Assembly (NCBI GenBank): GCA_963555705.1
Contig: OY743168.1
Span: forward strand, 96,698,925-96,762,924
DNA length: 64,000 nt
Source: Ligustrum vulgare
Lineage: Eukaryota; Streptophyta; Magnoliopsida; Lamiales; Oleaceae
Direction: 5' to 3'
Part shown: positions 46,589 through 57,779 of the stretch, one piece after another
Layout: every line of letters starts with the position of its first letter
How positions within the stretch are numbered: the first letter of the stretch is position 1
Position numbers and translations under genes: made by a program
Notes under the pieces: generated by a model
The model's input: only the letters and a program-made list of their open reading frames with translations
The model's database searches: none
Told to the model about the DNA's origin: nothing

Positions 46589-46616
46589 TCAACGCAACCT
46601 CGGATCAAAAACAAGA

Positions 46617-47248
46617 ATTAAACTTGCAAATTCGAATTTTATTCAATGAAGAATAAGGATTGTGAAAGCAAATAGCCTCTCAATTAATATTATCAAAGTT
46701 GTCTATGAATAATGAAAATTACATCCCTATAAATATGGTCAAAATCTAGGTTAAGAGTTCTAATTAAACTAGGAAAGAAATAACCAAAAATAAGGAAATA
46801 ATTAAAAACCCTAAATTCACGCGTATTGTTATTTACGGCCGTGACAATTCCTCTGACGGCCGTAAGACTCTTTCTGTTTCACCATTACAGCCGTGAGACT
46901 TTATTTACGGCCGTAAGTCTTAATTCTGAAATTCTTGTTTTTGATCCGAGGCTGCGTTACGGCCGTGACAAATCTGCGTTACGGCCGTAAGTCCAATTTT
47001 CTTCAAAATCATACTTTTCAACAGTGGGTTGGTTACGGCCGTGAGCTCCCATATGTTACGGCCGTAATTCTTGAAATTTCACAATTTTCTTCGTCGGCTT
47101 GAATGAGGTTGATCCACTCGTCGTCTCGACTAGCTTCCAACATGGAAATTGTTTATTTTCATATGTCGAATGTTGTTGCGTCGTCCGTGACTTGACTTCT
47201 CCTTTGAGCTTCTATCCCGGATCACATCTCCTATCCCGGATCACATTA
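46617..47248 (-). repeat. Partial LTR in inverse orientation
   Basis: Reverse complement of the LTR, lacking about the last 190 bp. Its outer end carries the same 19 bp duplication as the 5' LTR, so it derives from that LTR version and not from the neighbouring 3' LTR. Palindrome sites at 46833-47067. Followed by GGGCGGGCGGGCGGG. Confidence 0.88.
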
Positions 47249-47940
47249 GGGCGGGCGGGCGGGTGAATTTTAATAATATATTAATTATATTAATTACAAC
47301 CTGATGTATGTAATTTTAATCTTATTTCTTTATATTTGAAATTGTGTATTATAAACTTCTTATTTATGTATTTTTCATATTTACTACATTGACCAATACT
47401 AAATTGACTTAAATAACCATATCATTATATTAATTTACCTTATTGTCATTCTTACGCACACCATAAATATCAAAAATCCTAAATTTTATATAATGATGTG
47501 CTAATTAAAATTGGAATATGTCTCCCCTGCATCATACTGCTCCAATTTTCCATTTTGGTTTACAGTTATTAGTGGATATATGGTCTCTACAATTTATTTA
47601 AACACAACCCAACTGTTGAAAACTTAATTTCTATCAAACCAATTTGAATGGTATGTATATCGAATTTTGTGTTGAAAAGTAGCAAATGAATTCCTTTTCC
47701 ATGGCAAAGGATGGCTTTGAAACACTACCTTACTATTTGTATTTTCGATTTTACACTTCCAAAACTATGAAAGAATCTCTTCTTGACTTAGAATTTCGTT
47801 TCTTCCTCTCAATCGGCTACTCATTTCCTCTCTAAACCAAAGATAAAATCTACAAAATCAAAGAAAAGAACTTCCAAGTACGACAATTTGCTCCTCAAAT
47901 CACAAAATGAACAGTGATATTCAAAATTGGGAAGAATAAA
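47249..47940. other. Intergenic, AT-rich
   Basis: Starts with a GGGC repeat (47250-47264), then AT-rich sequence without a recognisable gene or element end. Confidence 0.4.
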
Positions 47941-48599
47941 TGATGTGATCCGAAGTAGGAGACCAAAGGAGAAGTTGAGCTATCGGCAATGCGACAGTGA
48001 TCTATGTGAGAAACAGCACAAGGTTCATGTTGGAGTCGAGCCGAGACTAGACGACGGACGGAGCAAGCCGAGTCGAAGGGTCGAAGTTCGAGTTCCAGAG
48101 GCAAATTCACGACCGTAAGTCCCGGACGTCACGGTCGTAACTAGCCTACAGGTTTGAACAAAGAATTCCACGATATTCATACTTACAGTCGTAAGTTCCA
48201 TGGATACGGCTGTAAATAGCAATCAGAATGCCACTTACGGCCGTAAGTTAGTAAATTACAGCCGTAACTTTTTTTCCGAATTTTCGCAAATTTAGACTTA
48301 GTTCCCTTTTTGTTTTATTATTTTTATGTTTTAGGGCCCATTAGCGGCTAAACCTAGTTTTAGGTCAATTTTACTTTATATTATCAGTTTTTCCCATTGT
48401 AAACATTAACTTTGATATTATTCAATGAAATTGAGAGTATTCTCTTTGAAAGATTGAGGATTCCCTTTTGTATTCTTCAAGAACAACCAATTGAACTTAT
48501 CAAATATTGTGAGATATTTGTGAATTCCCATCAGAAACTTATCAAAGAAATTGACAAATCCTTGTGGTGCTTCGAAAACTTAGGATCTTCAATCCGCAT
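47941..48599 (+). mobile_element. LTR of a further gypsy-type element
   Basis: Begins TGATGTGATCCGAAG like the other LTRs and carries six palindrome-type sites at 48107, 48129, 48183, 48204, 48235 and 48256 (pair spacings 22, 21, 21). The probable end is AATCCGCATC near 48599. The following 400 bp (TGTTGCTGAGTCTAGATC...) resembles the leader after the 43212 LTR (TTGTTGTTGAGTCTTTC). No primer-binding site or partner LTR found; the right end is tentative. Confidence 0.6.
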
Positions 48600-49478
48600 C
48601 GTCAAATCTTTGTAATTTTCGGGTCAAGGTTCTATCGTCAATTTTATATTTTCCAGTTAATTTATTTTCTTATTTCTTGTGTTTGTTGCTGAGTCTAGAT
48701 CTTTCCTACGTTTTTCAATTCATTATTCCGCGTTTTCGTCGAGATTCCCGAGTGGAATTGCGTCAAGAAATCCAAAATCTCTTTATTGCTTTTATTTCAC
48801 TTTGAGCTAAATTATATCGTCTTTGTTCAATTTCAATAAGCTATTGTGTGTTTCTAATATTTATTTCTTGGAATTGTAAGCAGTTCTATTTTTCTAGTGT
48901 TTAAGTATCTTTTGCATTTTAGTGTAATGTTCTTCTTCAGAACCGAAATATATTATTTGGATTCCAACAATCTTTTAAAGCTAAAATTCTGTTGAATAGT
49001 TGTTGTGTATGCTCTTGTTATGTACAAAAATATAATTTCATCTAAAGTTGAAGTGCACTCAATTGAGTTGTTGGCTCCCCATCACAAGTAGCATGCATTT
49101 GATAACTTCTAACATAGGTCTTTTTGTTGTTTCTTGAATTTTATTAATATTTCTTTCTCTTGACAAGTTGTATGTATAAGTAAGAAAAGGAAAAAAAAAT
49201 CATGGAGAATATGGAATAGATGGCACATTACTTAAATCTCAATTCGTCTGGGGGTTGTGAGTAATACACAATGAAACTGACGAAATTAATGATGTTATTT
49301 CGCGATAGTACTTCCAAAAACATTCAAGGGAGAAGCAAATGTTGTGAAGTAATGGGAACTGGAGTAATAGGTAGTGGGCCTTCTGTTAATGAAGATTGTC
49401 TCAAACAATACCCGCACAGAAACTAATAAGCTCTCCAATTCTCCATGAATTTTTGTGTTGAAGATGGCCTTGAAAGCT
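48600..49478. other. Retroelement leader remnant and flank
   Basis: 48600-48790 looks like a gypsy leader (see previous entry). The rest is AT-rich. 49295-49470 may belong to the Mutator transposase remains that the next gypsy element has split (minus-strand frame FKAIFNTKIHGELESLL), but this is weak. Confidence 0.35.
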
Positions 49479-50133
49479 TGATGCGAACCCCTTCGGTATA
49501 TTGACCGAAAATTCACACAACAATTTAATACAAAATCCAAGAAAGCTAAAGTGGTAAAATAAAGGATAAACACCTTAACCCAAGTTTAAATCTAACCCAA
49601 AATTCAAGGTTAAACTAACCCTAGCCCAATGGGTATCAACCAAACAAATTTCAAGGTAGCGGAAAATAAACAACAACACAAGAATAATAATACTCATGCA
49701 AAGTTGATTACATTCCTAAAAGATACAAGATCAAGAAATGAGATTTACCTCACCTACAAGAGGAACTCTCTCAAGAGCATCACAATGAACAACCAAGTTA
49801 ATAGGTTTGAAATGAAAAATGTGTATATAATGTACATAATGGGTAAAAAATGTAAATTCGAAAATTGCAAAAAAACTCTGTTTTTCTGAAACAGGGTGTT
49901 TCGGTCAATCACCAACCCTCAGCTGAACGTGACTGAAGGTGCCTTCAAAATTCTCTGCAGACTTTCGGTCGACCGATCTTGGCTGAAACTCCATTTCTTC
50001 AACCTTTGGCTTCAACTTGATTCTTGACTTTAATTACTTGTTTAGCCTCGAATATTGAACATCTTCGGCATGGAATCTTGCCATGGGTCCCACAGGCTCG
50101 AGCATCGAGGTTTGACTTTCTCGGTTCTCATCA
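49479..50133 (-). repeat. 3' LTR of the 49479 gypsy element
   Basis: On the plus strand TGATGCGAACCCC...GGTTCTCATCA, 655 bp. One clear CGGTCGACCG palindrome (49966-49975). About 150 bp shorter than its partner because the palindrome-containing block is not duplicated here. Confidence 0.88.
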
Positions 50134-50185
50134 TCCCCTCCCTCTTGAAAATGATTCGACCTCGAATCTTGCTTGGATGCACTGT

Positions 50186-51259
50186 CTAGGACTCCTTGAA
50201 CTTTGATCTTGCAACATTGTGGATCACAAGTTCGTGCAATGAAGTTGGCTTATCATCCCCTCCATCTCGAAAGCGATTCGACCACGAATCGACACCTACA
50301 ATAAAAAGAGAAAATTCAGGCACAATAAATGTAACTGAAATTTCACACTCACCGTGTAAAATCAATTTGTAGGTGTTGCCAAAAGCTTGAATTGAGCCAA
50401 CACCGCAGAGTAGCAATTTGGATTTTATTTGATCGGAGGTTCGCTCCTTCCACGAATGGGAACATAACCGGTTGCCCTGATCAAATGAATGATGATTCCC
50501 ACCATGGTTGGCATTGGAAGCACATTGCTCAACAATTCCCCCAAATGGAAGCTCGAGCCTCCTGCAAATGGGCTTAACCAAAGGTATATTCTCGTGACCA
50601 CCTAAACCAACTCTTTCTTCAATAAACATATGCATAAAGTTCAGAAGAGTTAATAGGTTTAAGTCACAAGCAACTTTAAGTGGAGAAAACTTGCTAATAT
50701 GATGAGCAATTAAATTGCAAACAAATTTAACAACCACAAAATTAGCACCAACTGCGTGCAAATACACGAATTCCCGAAAGAAAAGATTAGCTATGTTGAT
50801 GACCTTGTTGGTTTCATGGCATGCAATCAAATGTGACATTTTAATACTCCTACCAACAATCACAAAAATAGCATCATTTTCTTTCTTTGTTCCAAGTAAA
50901 CCCACTATAAAATTCATAGAAGTAGTAGTCCAAGGTTTACTCACGATGGACAAATATGCATGGAATTCTTGGGGCAAAAACTTGAGTTTAGCCATTTTGC
51001 AAGTTTGGAATTTACTAAAAGGGAAAACATGTTCAACACCAAGCTTCAAATTAGACCAATAAAATTGATTACATAATACTCCTAAGACCCCGTTGATTTT
51101 AAATCGCCACATCAAACAACCATCATGTGCCTCTTCGATTAGCAATTCGCATATGGCACTTTTAAAAACAAACAAACTAATTTCCCAAAATAAATAATCA
51201 TCATGTTTATAGAATCTAGCAAAAACTCGCTTACCACAAGATTCATAGAAGTTAAACAA
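50186..51259 (-). pseudogene. Gypsy integrase remnant
   Basis: Open over 357 codons. It keeps CELLIEEAHDGCLM and NQFYWSNLKLGVEHV (zinc-binding region, with His and Cys ligands altered) and WTTTSMNFIVGLLGTKK, where the first catalytic Asp is Asn (family: MDF). IFVIVGRSIKMSHLIACH and NIANLFFREFVYLH follow. The segment with the second Asp and Glu is deleted. The C-terminal part GNTYKLILHGECEISVTFIV ... RFRDGGDDKP matches the integrase tail. Catalytically dead. Confidence 0.75.
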
Positions 51260-51687
51260 TTTTTGGGGTTTTTAACATGCACGCTCTTGACACGTTCAAG
51301 ATAAGATGAGTTGGTTAAGGAGGTTAGAAGGAAAATCGTTTCCATGCCAAAATATTTGATTAGATCTCCCTTATATATTTCCCAAACTAGCAATTCTCCT
51401 ATAGGACAAGTAGGCACATTGAGCTTGTTTTCACAAAATACGAAGTCTTGCTTGTTTTCGCAAAACAGGAAGCCACCATGCACATTAAGGTTATCAAGTA
51501 TAACATTTTCACACTCCAACAAAATATTTGCCAAGCCTCCATCGATGTCATACAATCCTTTAATGTATTCAAAACATAATAACCTTGTATTTAAAGAGTT
51601 GCTAGGAGCATACCTCCTTGATGTGACGTCGGTTATTTCATTTTGTTTACCTTGGTTGTACTTGTCGTTGTAGAAAAATGTTTCCAT
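51260..51687 (-). pseudogene. Gypsy RNase H C-terminal remnant
   Basis: DKYNQGKQNEITDVTSRR then LNTRLLCFEYIKGLYDIDGG corresponds to the end of gypsy RNase H and the connection to integrase (family: YKxGKxNxVADALSRR). The key ADALSR Asp/Ala positions are altered (TDVTSR). It overlaps the integrase frame, showing a further frame change. Confidence 0.7.
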
Positions 51688-51696
51688 GAATTTCTT

Positions 51697-52688
51697 TCAT
51701 AAGGCATGCTTTTGGAGTTCTTTGTTGCCTTGATAAGTTGGTCTCACAATTTCCTGTAACAAAGAAATAACCAAGCTAGGGAGGGAATCGTTAGAATATT
51801 CAAGAGTAAAGAACATTTTTGTGGGATCTCTTTCCTCAATTTTCTTTGTGGTACTCATCACTCCCTCACCTTTTTCCGAGGTAGGAACCTCAACTCCCAA
51901 TTCTTCTCTCGCTACTCCTTTTTCTGGAGTTGTGGCTCCAAATCTCAATTCTTCACCTTTTTCTAGGGTCGTGGCCCCAACTCTCTCTTTTTCATTTGGC
52001 CTCACTTTTGTGTGACATCAATTTTCTCAAGTGATTTTTCTTTTGATTTCCTATTTTCCCTTTCTTTTCTTTCTTCCTTAAATTCCTTCTTGAGCTTCAT
52101 TCGGTCCTTGCATACTTCTTCCGGGCTTAAAGATAGGATCACAACCTTTTTTCCATTCATTTGGAATCTACACCGGTTTCTCCTCCTATCATGATTCACA
52201 TTTCGCTCATATTGCCAAGGTCTCCCCAAAATTATGTGAGTAGTGTGTATGGGAACCACATCACATAATATTTGATCACTATAAGTACCAATGTGAAAAG
52301 TAAGAAGAACTTGTTCACTTACCCTCACCTCCCCATAGTCATTCAACCTTTGCAATATATAAGGACTATGATGCTTCATTACCGGTAACCCCAATTTCTC
52401 AACTCTACTAGCACTCATCAAATTAGTGTCAATCTCCCCATCTATCATGAGACTACATGGTTTATCATTCATTAAGCATCTAGTATAGGAATTATCCTTC
52501 CCATGTTTTTCCATCTTATTAGTATGGGCCAAAGATTGTGGTGGCCTAACATTTATCTCCTTCACTACTTCTTTATTTTCACTACCATCCCTCCTATGGA
52601 ATAATGAAGTCTTCATTTGCTCAATATCAACTTTCTCATCCATCTCATCTCCACTCCTATCTACCCATTCTCTTCTTTTTCTACCCAT
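51697..52688 (-). pseudogene. Gypsy protease-like domain and linker
   Basis: 52002-52688 reads MNDKPCSLMIDGEIDTNLMS (active site D-G with the following Gly changed to Glu), VEKLGLPVMKHHSPYILQRL, VRVSEQVLLTFHIGTY, CDVVPIHTTHIILGRPWQYE, then a Lys/Glu-rich stretch. 51697-52005 continues, in another frame, with repeats of GATT-EKG type and NDSLPSLVISLLQE, the segment that normally precedes reverse transcriptase. The next domain (reverse transcriptase) is missing. Confidence 0.7.
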
Positions 52689-53008
52689 TCTCCCATCTCT
52701 TCAACTTCCCCTTCATTATCCCAAACATCTCTTCTAATTTTCCTATTCAAACTCCCATTTCGATCCCTACTCCTATCTCTATACATAATGTTTCCAAAAT
52801 TATTCATCACTCTTCTTTGATTATCCCTTCTTTCTTCATCTCTACTAGTTGATGTACTTCCCTCTCTTGTTTCTAATCTTTCCAACCCTCCCCCACTCTT
52901 CTCCATTTGTCTAGCCATGGTGGTTGAAAGATTTTCTAACAAGTATTTCAAATCTTGAGTTTGAGAATTGGAAATGGACATGGTGTGTAAGTGTGAAAGT
53001 GTTCTCAC
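52661..53008 (-). pseudogene. Gypsy gag-like remnant
   Basis: Frame with MSISNSQTQDLKYLLENLST and an Arg/Glu/Asn-rich tail (RDEERRDNQRRVMNNFGN). It lies between the primer-binding site and the protease region, the place of gag. No CCHC knuckle is visible, so gag is shortened or diverged. Confidence 0.45.
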
Positions 53009-53849
53009 AAGAAAATATTTCTCTCATGTTTCACTCAAATTTGGATTTTACCCTTTATCGAGCTCACCCTCTTGCCTTTTTCCACTCAAAATCTCCTTTC
53101 TCAAGTTCTCTAAGGAAGGTAATCAACTAAAACCACAAAGTATAATTCTTGTGGATTCAAAGAAATAACATACAAGGAAGAAGAAATTTATAACAAGTAG
53201 ATACAATAGCAAGTGGAATTTATGTACTTGCTATAATCAAAAGGAACAATATTTATGTGGGATAAGATGCTAGGAACACATTTTCAACAATGAGATTGAA
53301 TAACCACAAGTATTAGACAAGCCACAGATGTAGAGTAATAAGCACAAGAGTGTAAATTTTCAATGAAGCAATTTAGCAAACACTTTGTACTCAATATTGA
53401 AGTGGCCTTGAATGTGGATAATGTGGATGTATGAAAACCCCCAACAACTCAATTTGGACAATGAAGGAATTATCAACAATACCCAATGTAAGGAACAAAT
53501 GATATGTGGGATAAGATGTTGATAACACAATCTCAATAATGAGAATTGGATAGCCCCAAGTAATTAGCAATATATGTGCATTGAACAAAGTATTAATGGA
53601 GTATTTTTCATTGGGACAATTTATCAAACATTTTATGTGTACACTTTGGATAATGTAAGAAAGTAAGTGTTTGGCTAATAGAAACCCTCAACTAATGCAA
53701 CAATCAAAATACCCAATATATAGAATCAACAAATACTCATGAGCATATGAAATTTTCCAAATTTTTTTTTTTTCAATTTTCGTTTTTTTTTTGAATAACA
53801 AGAACAACAACAAGAAATGTAAAGGATAGGTTTACCAAATAAGAGCCAA

Positions 53850-53861
53850 GCTCTGATACCA
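53850..53861 (-). other. Primer-binding site (initiator Met-tRNA)
   Basis: Minus strand TGGTATCAGAGC, two bases from the 5' LTR at 53864. Confidence 0.9.
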
Positions 53862-53863
53862 AA

Positions 53864-54671
53864 TGATGCGAACCCCTTCGGTATATTGACCGAATATTTT
53901 CACAACAATTTAATACAAAACTCAAGAAAGCTAAAGTGGTAAATTAAAGGATAAACACCTTAACCCAAGTTTAAATCTAACCCAAAATTCAAGGATTAAA
54001 CTAACCCTAACCCAATGGGTATCAACCAAACAAATTTCAAGGTGGGCGAAAAATAAACAACAACACAAGAATAATAATACTCAAGCAAAATTGATTACAT
54101 TCCTAAAAGATACAAGATCAAGAAATGGGATTTACCTCACCCACAAGAGGAACTCTCTCAAGAGCATTTCAATGAACAACCAAGTTAATAAGTTTGAAAT
54201 GAAAAATGTGTATATAATGTACAAAATGGGTAAAAAATGTAAATTCAGAAATTGCAAGAAAAATCCCGTTTTTCTGAAACGGGGTGTTTCGGTCAATCAC
54301 ATGGTCAACCGAAATGGGACTTTCGGTCGACCAACCCTCAGCCGAACGCGACTAAGGCTGCCTTCAAAATTCTCTGCAGACTTTCGGTCGACCGGAGTGA
54401 CTTTCGATCGACCGATCTTGGCTGAAACTCCATTTCTTCATGGGACTTTCGGTCGACCAACCCTCAGCCGAACGCGACTAAGGATGCCTTCAAAATTCTC
54501 TGCAGACTTTCGATCGACCGATCTTGGCTGAAACTCCATTTCTTCAATCTTTGGCTCCAACTTGACTTTAATTACTTGTTTAACCTCGAATCTTGAACCT
54601 CTTGGACATCGAATCTCGCCATGGGTCCCACAGGCTCGCGCATCGAGGTTTAACTTTCTCGGTTCTCATCA
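53864..54671 (-). repeat. 5' LTR of the 49479 gypsy element
   Basis: 808 bp. CGGTCGACC-type palindromes at 54324, 54385, 54405, 54450 and 54511 (two read CGATCGACCG). The 3' LTR has one. A roughly 125 bp block (CTTTCGGTCGACCAACCCTC...) is duplicated, which accounts for most of the length difference. Confidence 0.88.
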
Positions 54672-54689
54672 AAGCTGTTAAGAAAGACA

Positions 54690-55970
54690 ATCTTAGCAGG
54701 CAAGAGGATAAATCTGAAAATTCGCATCTTGACGAGTAGCAACAATCATCGTACCTTTATATATCTCTATTAGAAACGTTCCATCTACGACATTAACATC
54801 CCACATCAAAGAATGAAATCCATGAATACAAGGTCCGAAGGCCATAAAAAAACTAATTGAAGTAGTTGCTATTGTCAATCTCTGAAGATAATGCCGTTCC
54901 AGGATTCGTTTCTGACAAGTTATAAGAATATAAGGCCAACTTAGCATAACCATCCTTCGGGGAACCTCTTAAACTTCCAAAGCACATTCTCATGATATCC
55001 GTGCCCTATGATAACTCGTCTATCCCGAAATATCGACAAATGTCATTGATGGCGTTTGCGAGTCTATATGTAGTGTTGGGATTTTGAAACTTGAGCATTA
55101 TGTGTCTTCCAACAACCTACAATCTTGCCTGACTATGGTCATTTTTGTGATGGAGCAAGTATGTTCATAATCATGTGCATATTTGCAAACTTGAAAGTAA
55201 TCACATTCTTTGAATTTGTTGCTCGCAAATGCCATTTACAATTTTCATCTATGCAAACAATTGCATATATCTCCTTATTTAATTTCTTCACTCTGAATTC
55301 AAAGTTGTATTTTAGTGCAAGCATGTGTACCTTCAATATAAGATCATTTTTTGAGTTGAAAATTTGACAATCTAGTAAATCTGCTTCTTTTGAATTATAT
55401 GCGACATAAGAGTTGAAGTGACAAAATCCTCATTTGTTAAAAAAGATTTTCGTCTCTGTTTTGAAGCACCTCAAGTATGTGTGTAGAGAAAACAACATTG
55501 TTACAATTTTCAAGGAGAATATCAACATTATCAATCTGATCCACTTCATTATCATTACACACATGCATTTTATAATGAAGATTACCACTTTGACTTTGTG
55601 AATTCTACTTCATCATCTTCCATTTCATGAAGTGAATCATTATCTTCTTCTTCTTGTACATGCTCAACTGGACCTTTGCTCAAAAGGATTATACAAATGG
55701 GACAAAAAGAACCGTTTTTGTTAATAGATAGTAATCATATCAGTTGCAAGTATTTTGATTGGAACTGAAAACTGTCCATCTCCAGAGAAGAAATATCATC
55801 TCAATTTCATGCAAAGATGGATCAACATTACAAGGACCTAGCACTTCACAATATAGATCATGATATGAAGCATTTGATGATACTAGAACTCCTTCTACCA
55901 CCCTTACTTCTTTTCCATGTCCATTTGTCTTGATCATCACTGAAAAAGTCACCAAAATAAAATATAGCAA
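54690..55970 (-). pseudogene. Mutator-like (MULE) transposase pseudogene
   Basis: In N- to C-terminal order on the minus strand: 55970-55740 LYFILVTFSVMIKTNGHGKE ... SYHDLYCEVLGPCNVDPS (N-terminal PB1-like domain); 55336-55139 MLALKYNFEFRVKKLNKEIY, IVCIDENCKWHLRATNSKN (MuDR DNA-binding domain); 54953-54693 FMAFGPCIHGFHSLM, VNVVDGTFLIEIYKGTMIVA, DANFQIYPLA, containing the first catalytic Asp of the MULE DDE domain (VVDGTFL). Several frameshifts separate the blocks. The gypsy element at 49479-54671 interrupts the 3' side. Confidence 0.75.
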
Positions 55971-57544
55971 TCCATGTTGTTGAATCTATATCTATAGTTA
56001 GAAGAACCATAAGATGTTTAAATGTCAACAATCATAGTATTTTAAAAGACTGCAATCATTTAAAATCCCAAATAAATTGTTTTAAAGGATTTAAAACGAC
56101 ATTTGAGTCATTTTAACAATAGTGAAAAGGATGTTTTAGACATTTTAACCTTAAAGAGGCCTTAAAAACTTATTTAGAGTAAATTATGTTATAAAGAGTC
56201 TTGGATGACTTGGCTAGTCTTTTTAAAAAAAATACCCCACAGGTCCCTCCTCCCCAATCTTCATTTCCTTCCAATTTCTTTTCGCTTTGATCAAATCTCC
56301 CAATCCCCAAACAAATCCAAATTTAAACAAAAGAATCTGCTAAAAATGAGGATTTGAGTCTACTCAAACAGGTAATACTTTCAAGTCTTCAACGACATAC
56401 CCATGGATGGAATTTGCACCGCCTTCGTCGTTTCTCTCCCCTCAGATTGCTCTAGCACGTCCACCACCGTACTCCAAAAGTGTTTCATTTTGATTCAAAA
56501 ATTTTAGAATATGATTTCAAATCCGTGTTTTGAAATGACACGAACTGAAGAGATGCATTCATTTGAATGTACTGATGAAGCAAAAATAAGCTAAAAATCT
56601 TGTTAATGGTATATTTTTTGTTGTTAGTGGGATGAGTGTATTTTATTTTATTTTTTAATAAAAAAAAAATCTTTCAAATATGTATTTATGCGTGTTGAGT
56701 ATAGCATTTGCACAACTCTTCGTCCAACTTTATAAATTTTATACATGTGGAAGGTACGACTATTGCTTAGTCTTTCTGATTCTTGAATTCATTAAACATA
56801 TATTAGGCAGATAAAACGCCCCCTTAACATTTGAAATATTAGTTTTCTATTCGAACTTTTCCAATACCATATAGAGAAGAAAAGAAGAAACATATAATTT
56901 GGACAGAGATGAAAAGAATGAAGGTTTCGTAAAACTTAAAGACTGATGATTTGGTAAACGTCTTTTATTTATAAACAATGTTTTCTAGATAACATATGTG
57001 ATTGAAAAGTGATTTTAAAAAATGTGTTTGAAAAATAATTTACAAAATGTGCTCGATTGAAAAGTGATTTATAAACAAGTATACCAAACAGACGCCTAGT
57101 CTCAGTTAAAACGATTATTTATAAATAACGACATGTCAACATTTCGTTAATCCATATTTTTAAAAAAGTAAAAACTAACTATTAGGAATCTTTGACAAGC
57201 CGAAATTGTCTTTAAAAAAAATTGTTCAATGAAATGAAAGTTCAGTCACCTTTGTGCCTTCTATTAGACTGTATAAAATATGTGGTTAAGATTAAATGTT
57301 GATTTTAACTTAGATTAAAATCTAATTTTGAAATGATACAATTTAAACAGAGGCTAAAAAGGCACAAAGGGGATTGAACTTTCATTTCATAGACTTTCGT
57401 CAATGAGAAACTAACTTTGAACCACCATCGTAAAAGACTAATTCCTAAGATCATAGCATGTATAAATTATAAAGGAAGTATATGGAACAAATCAAATTCT
57501 AAACTATATATACAGACTATTTACTATTCAATGCAATATATATT

Positions 57545-57554
<10 letters not shown>
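55971..57554. other. AT-rich intergenic, MITE-like fragments
   Basis: No supported gene. 56940-57090 and 57240-57360 contain MITE-like text (…AACAGACGC…, …AAACAGAGGC…) without resolvable pairs of ends. Confidence 0.35.

Positions 57555-57574
<20 letters not shown>
57555..57574 (+). repeat. Guanine homopolymer (about 20 G) after a T run
   Basis: T-run followed by an uninterrupted run of about 20 G; potential G-quadruplex, and prone to length error in sequencing. Confidence 0.85.
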
Positions 57575-57575
<1 letters not shown>

Positions 57576-57779
57576 ATTTAGCATATGTTCAATAAAAGTT
57601 TTTTGTTCATAAACAAATAATGTGATGTATTCGAAATAAAATACGTAATTGAAAACTGATTTGGAGAAATATGTATGGTAAAAAAATGGTTTGAAGAAAT
57701 GTTTTATTGTTAAACACTTGTTTATAAACAAATTTACTGAACAAAATCACGCTGCAACTCAATTGTTTCTTATTTCCCA

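Larger units (their letters stand above)
43212..47248 (+). mobile_element. Rearranged non-autonomous Ty3/gypsy element with an extra inverted LTR
   Basis: Order: 5' LTR (43212-44032), primer-binding site TGGTATCAGAGC (44035-44046), internal region with one ORF, purine tract AAGAAGGGGAGAA, 3' LTR (45787-46588), a 28 bp sense-strand LTR scrap, then a partial LTR in inverse orientation (46617-47248). The outer ends are flanked by GGGCG on both sides (43207-43211 and just after 47248), as if the whole complex were one insertion. No reverse transcriptase, RNase H or integrase remains. Confidence 0.8.
49479..54671 (-). mobile_element. Ty3/gypsy element with deleted reverse transcriptase
   Basis: Perfect 5 bp target duplication AAGCT (49474-49478, 54672-54676). 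5' LTR at 53864-54671, primer-binding site TGGTATCAGAGC (minus strand, 53850-53861), gag/protease-like frames, RNase H tail, damaged integrase, polypurine tract CAAGAGGGAGGGGA (50134-50147) and 3' LTR at 49479-50133. All structural ends are present but the catalytic core of reverse transcriptase is missing, so the element is non-autonomous. Confidence 0.9.

Noticed and set aside
46408..47067. GC-rich palindromes as a Rho-type or bacterial terminator
   Set aside because: Context is plant LTR sequence, palindromes occur in many copies, and no U-tract follows them.
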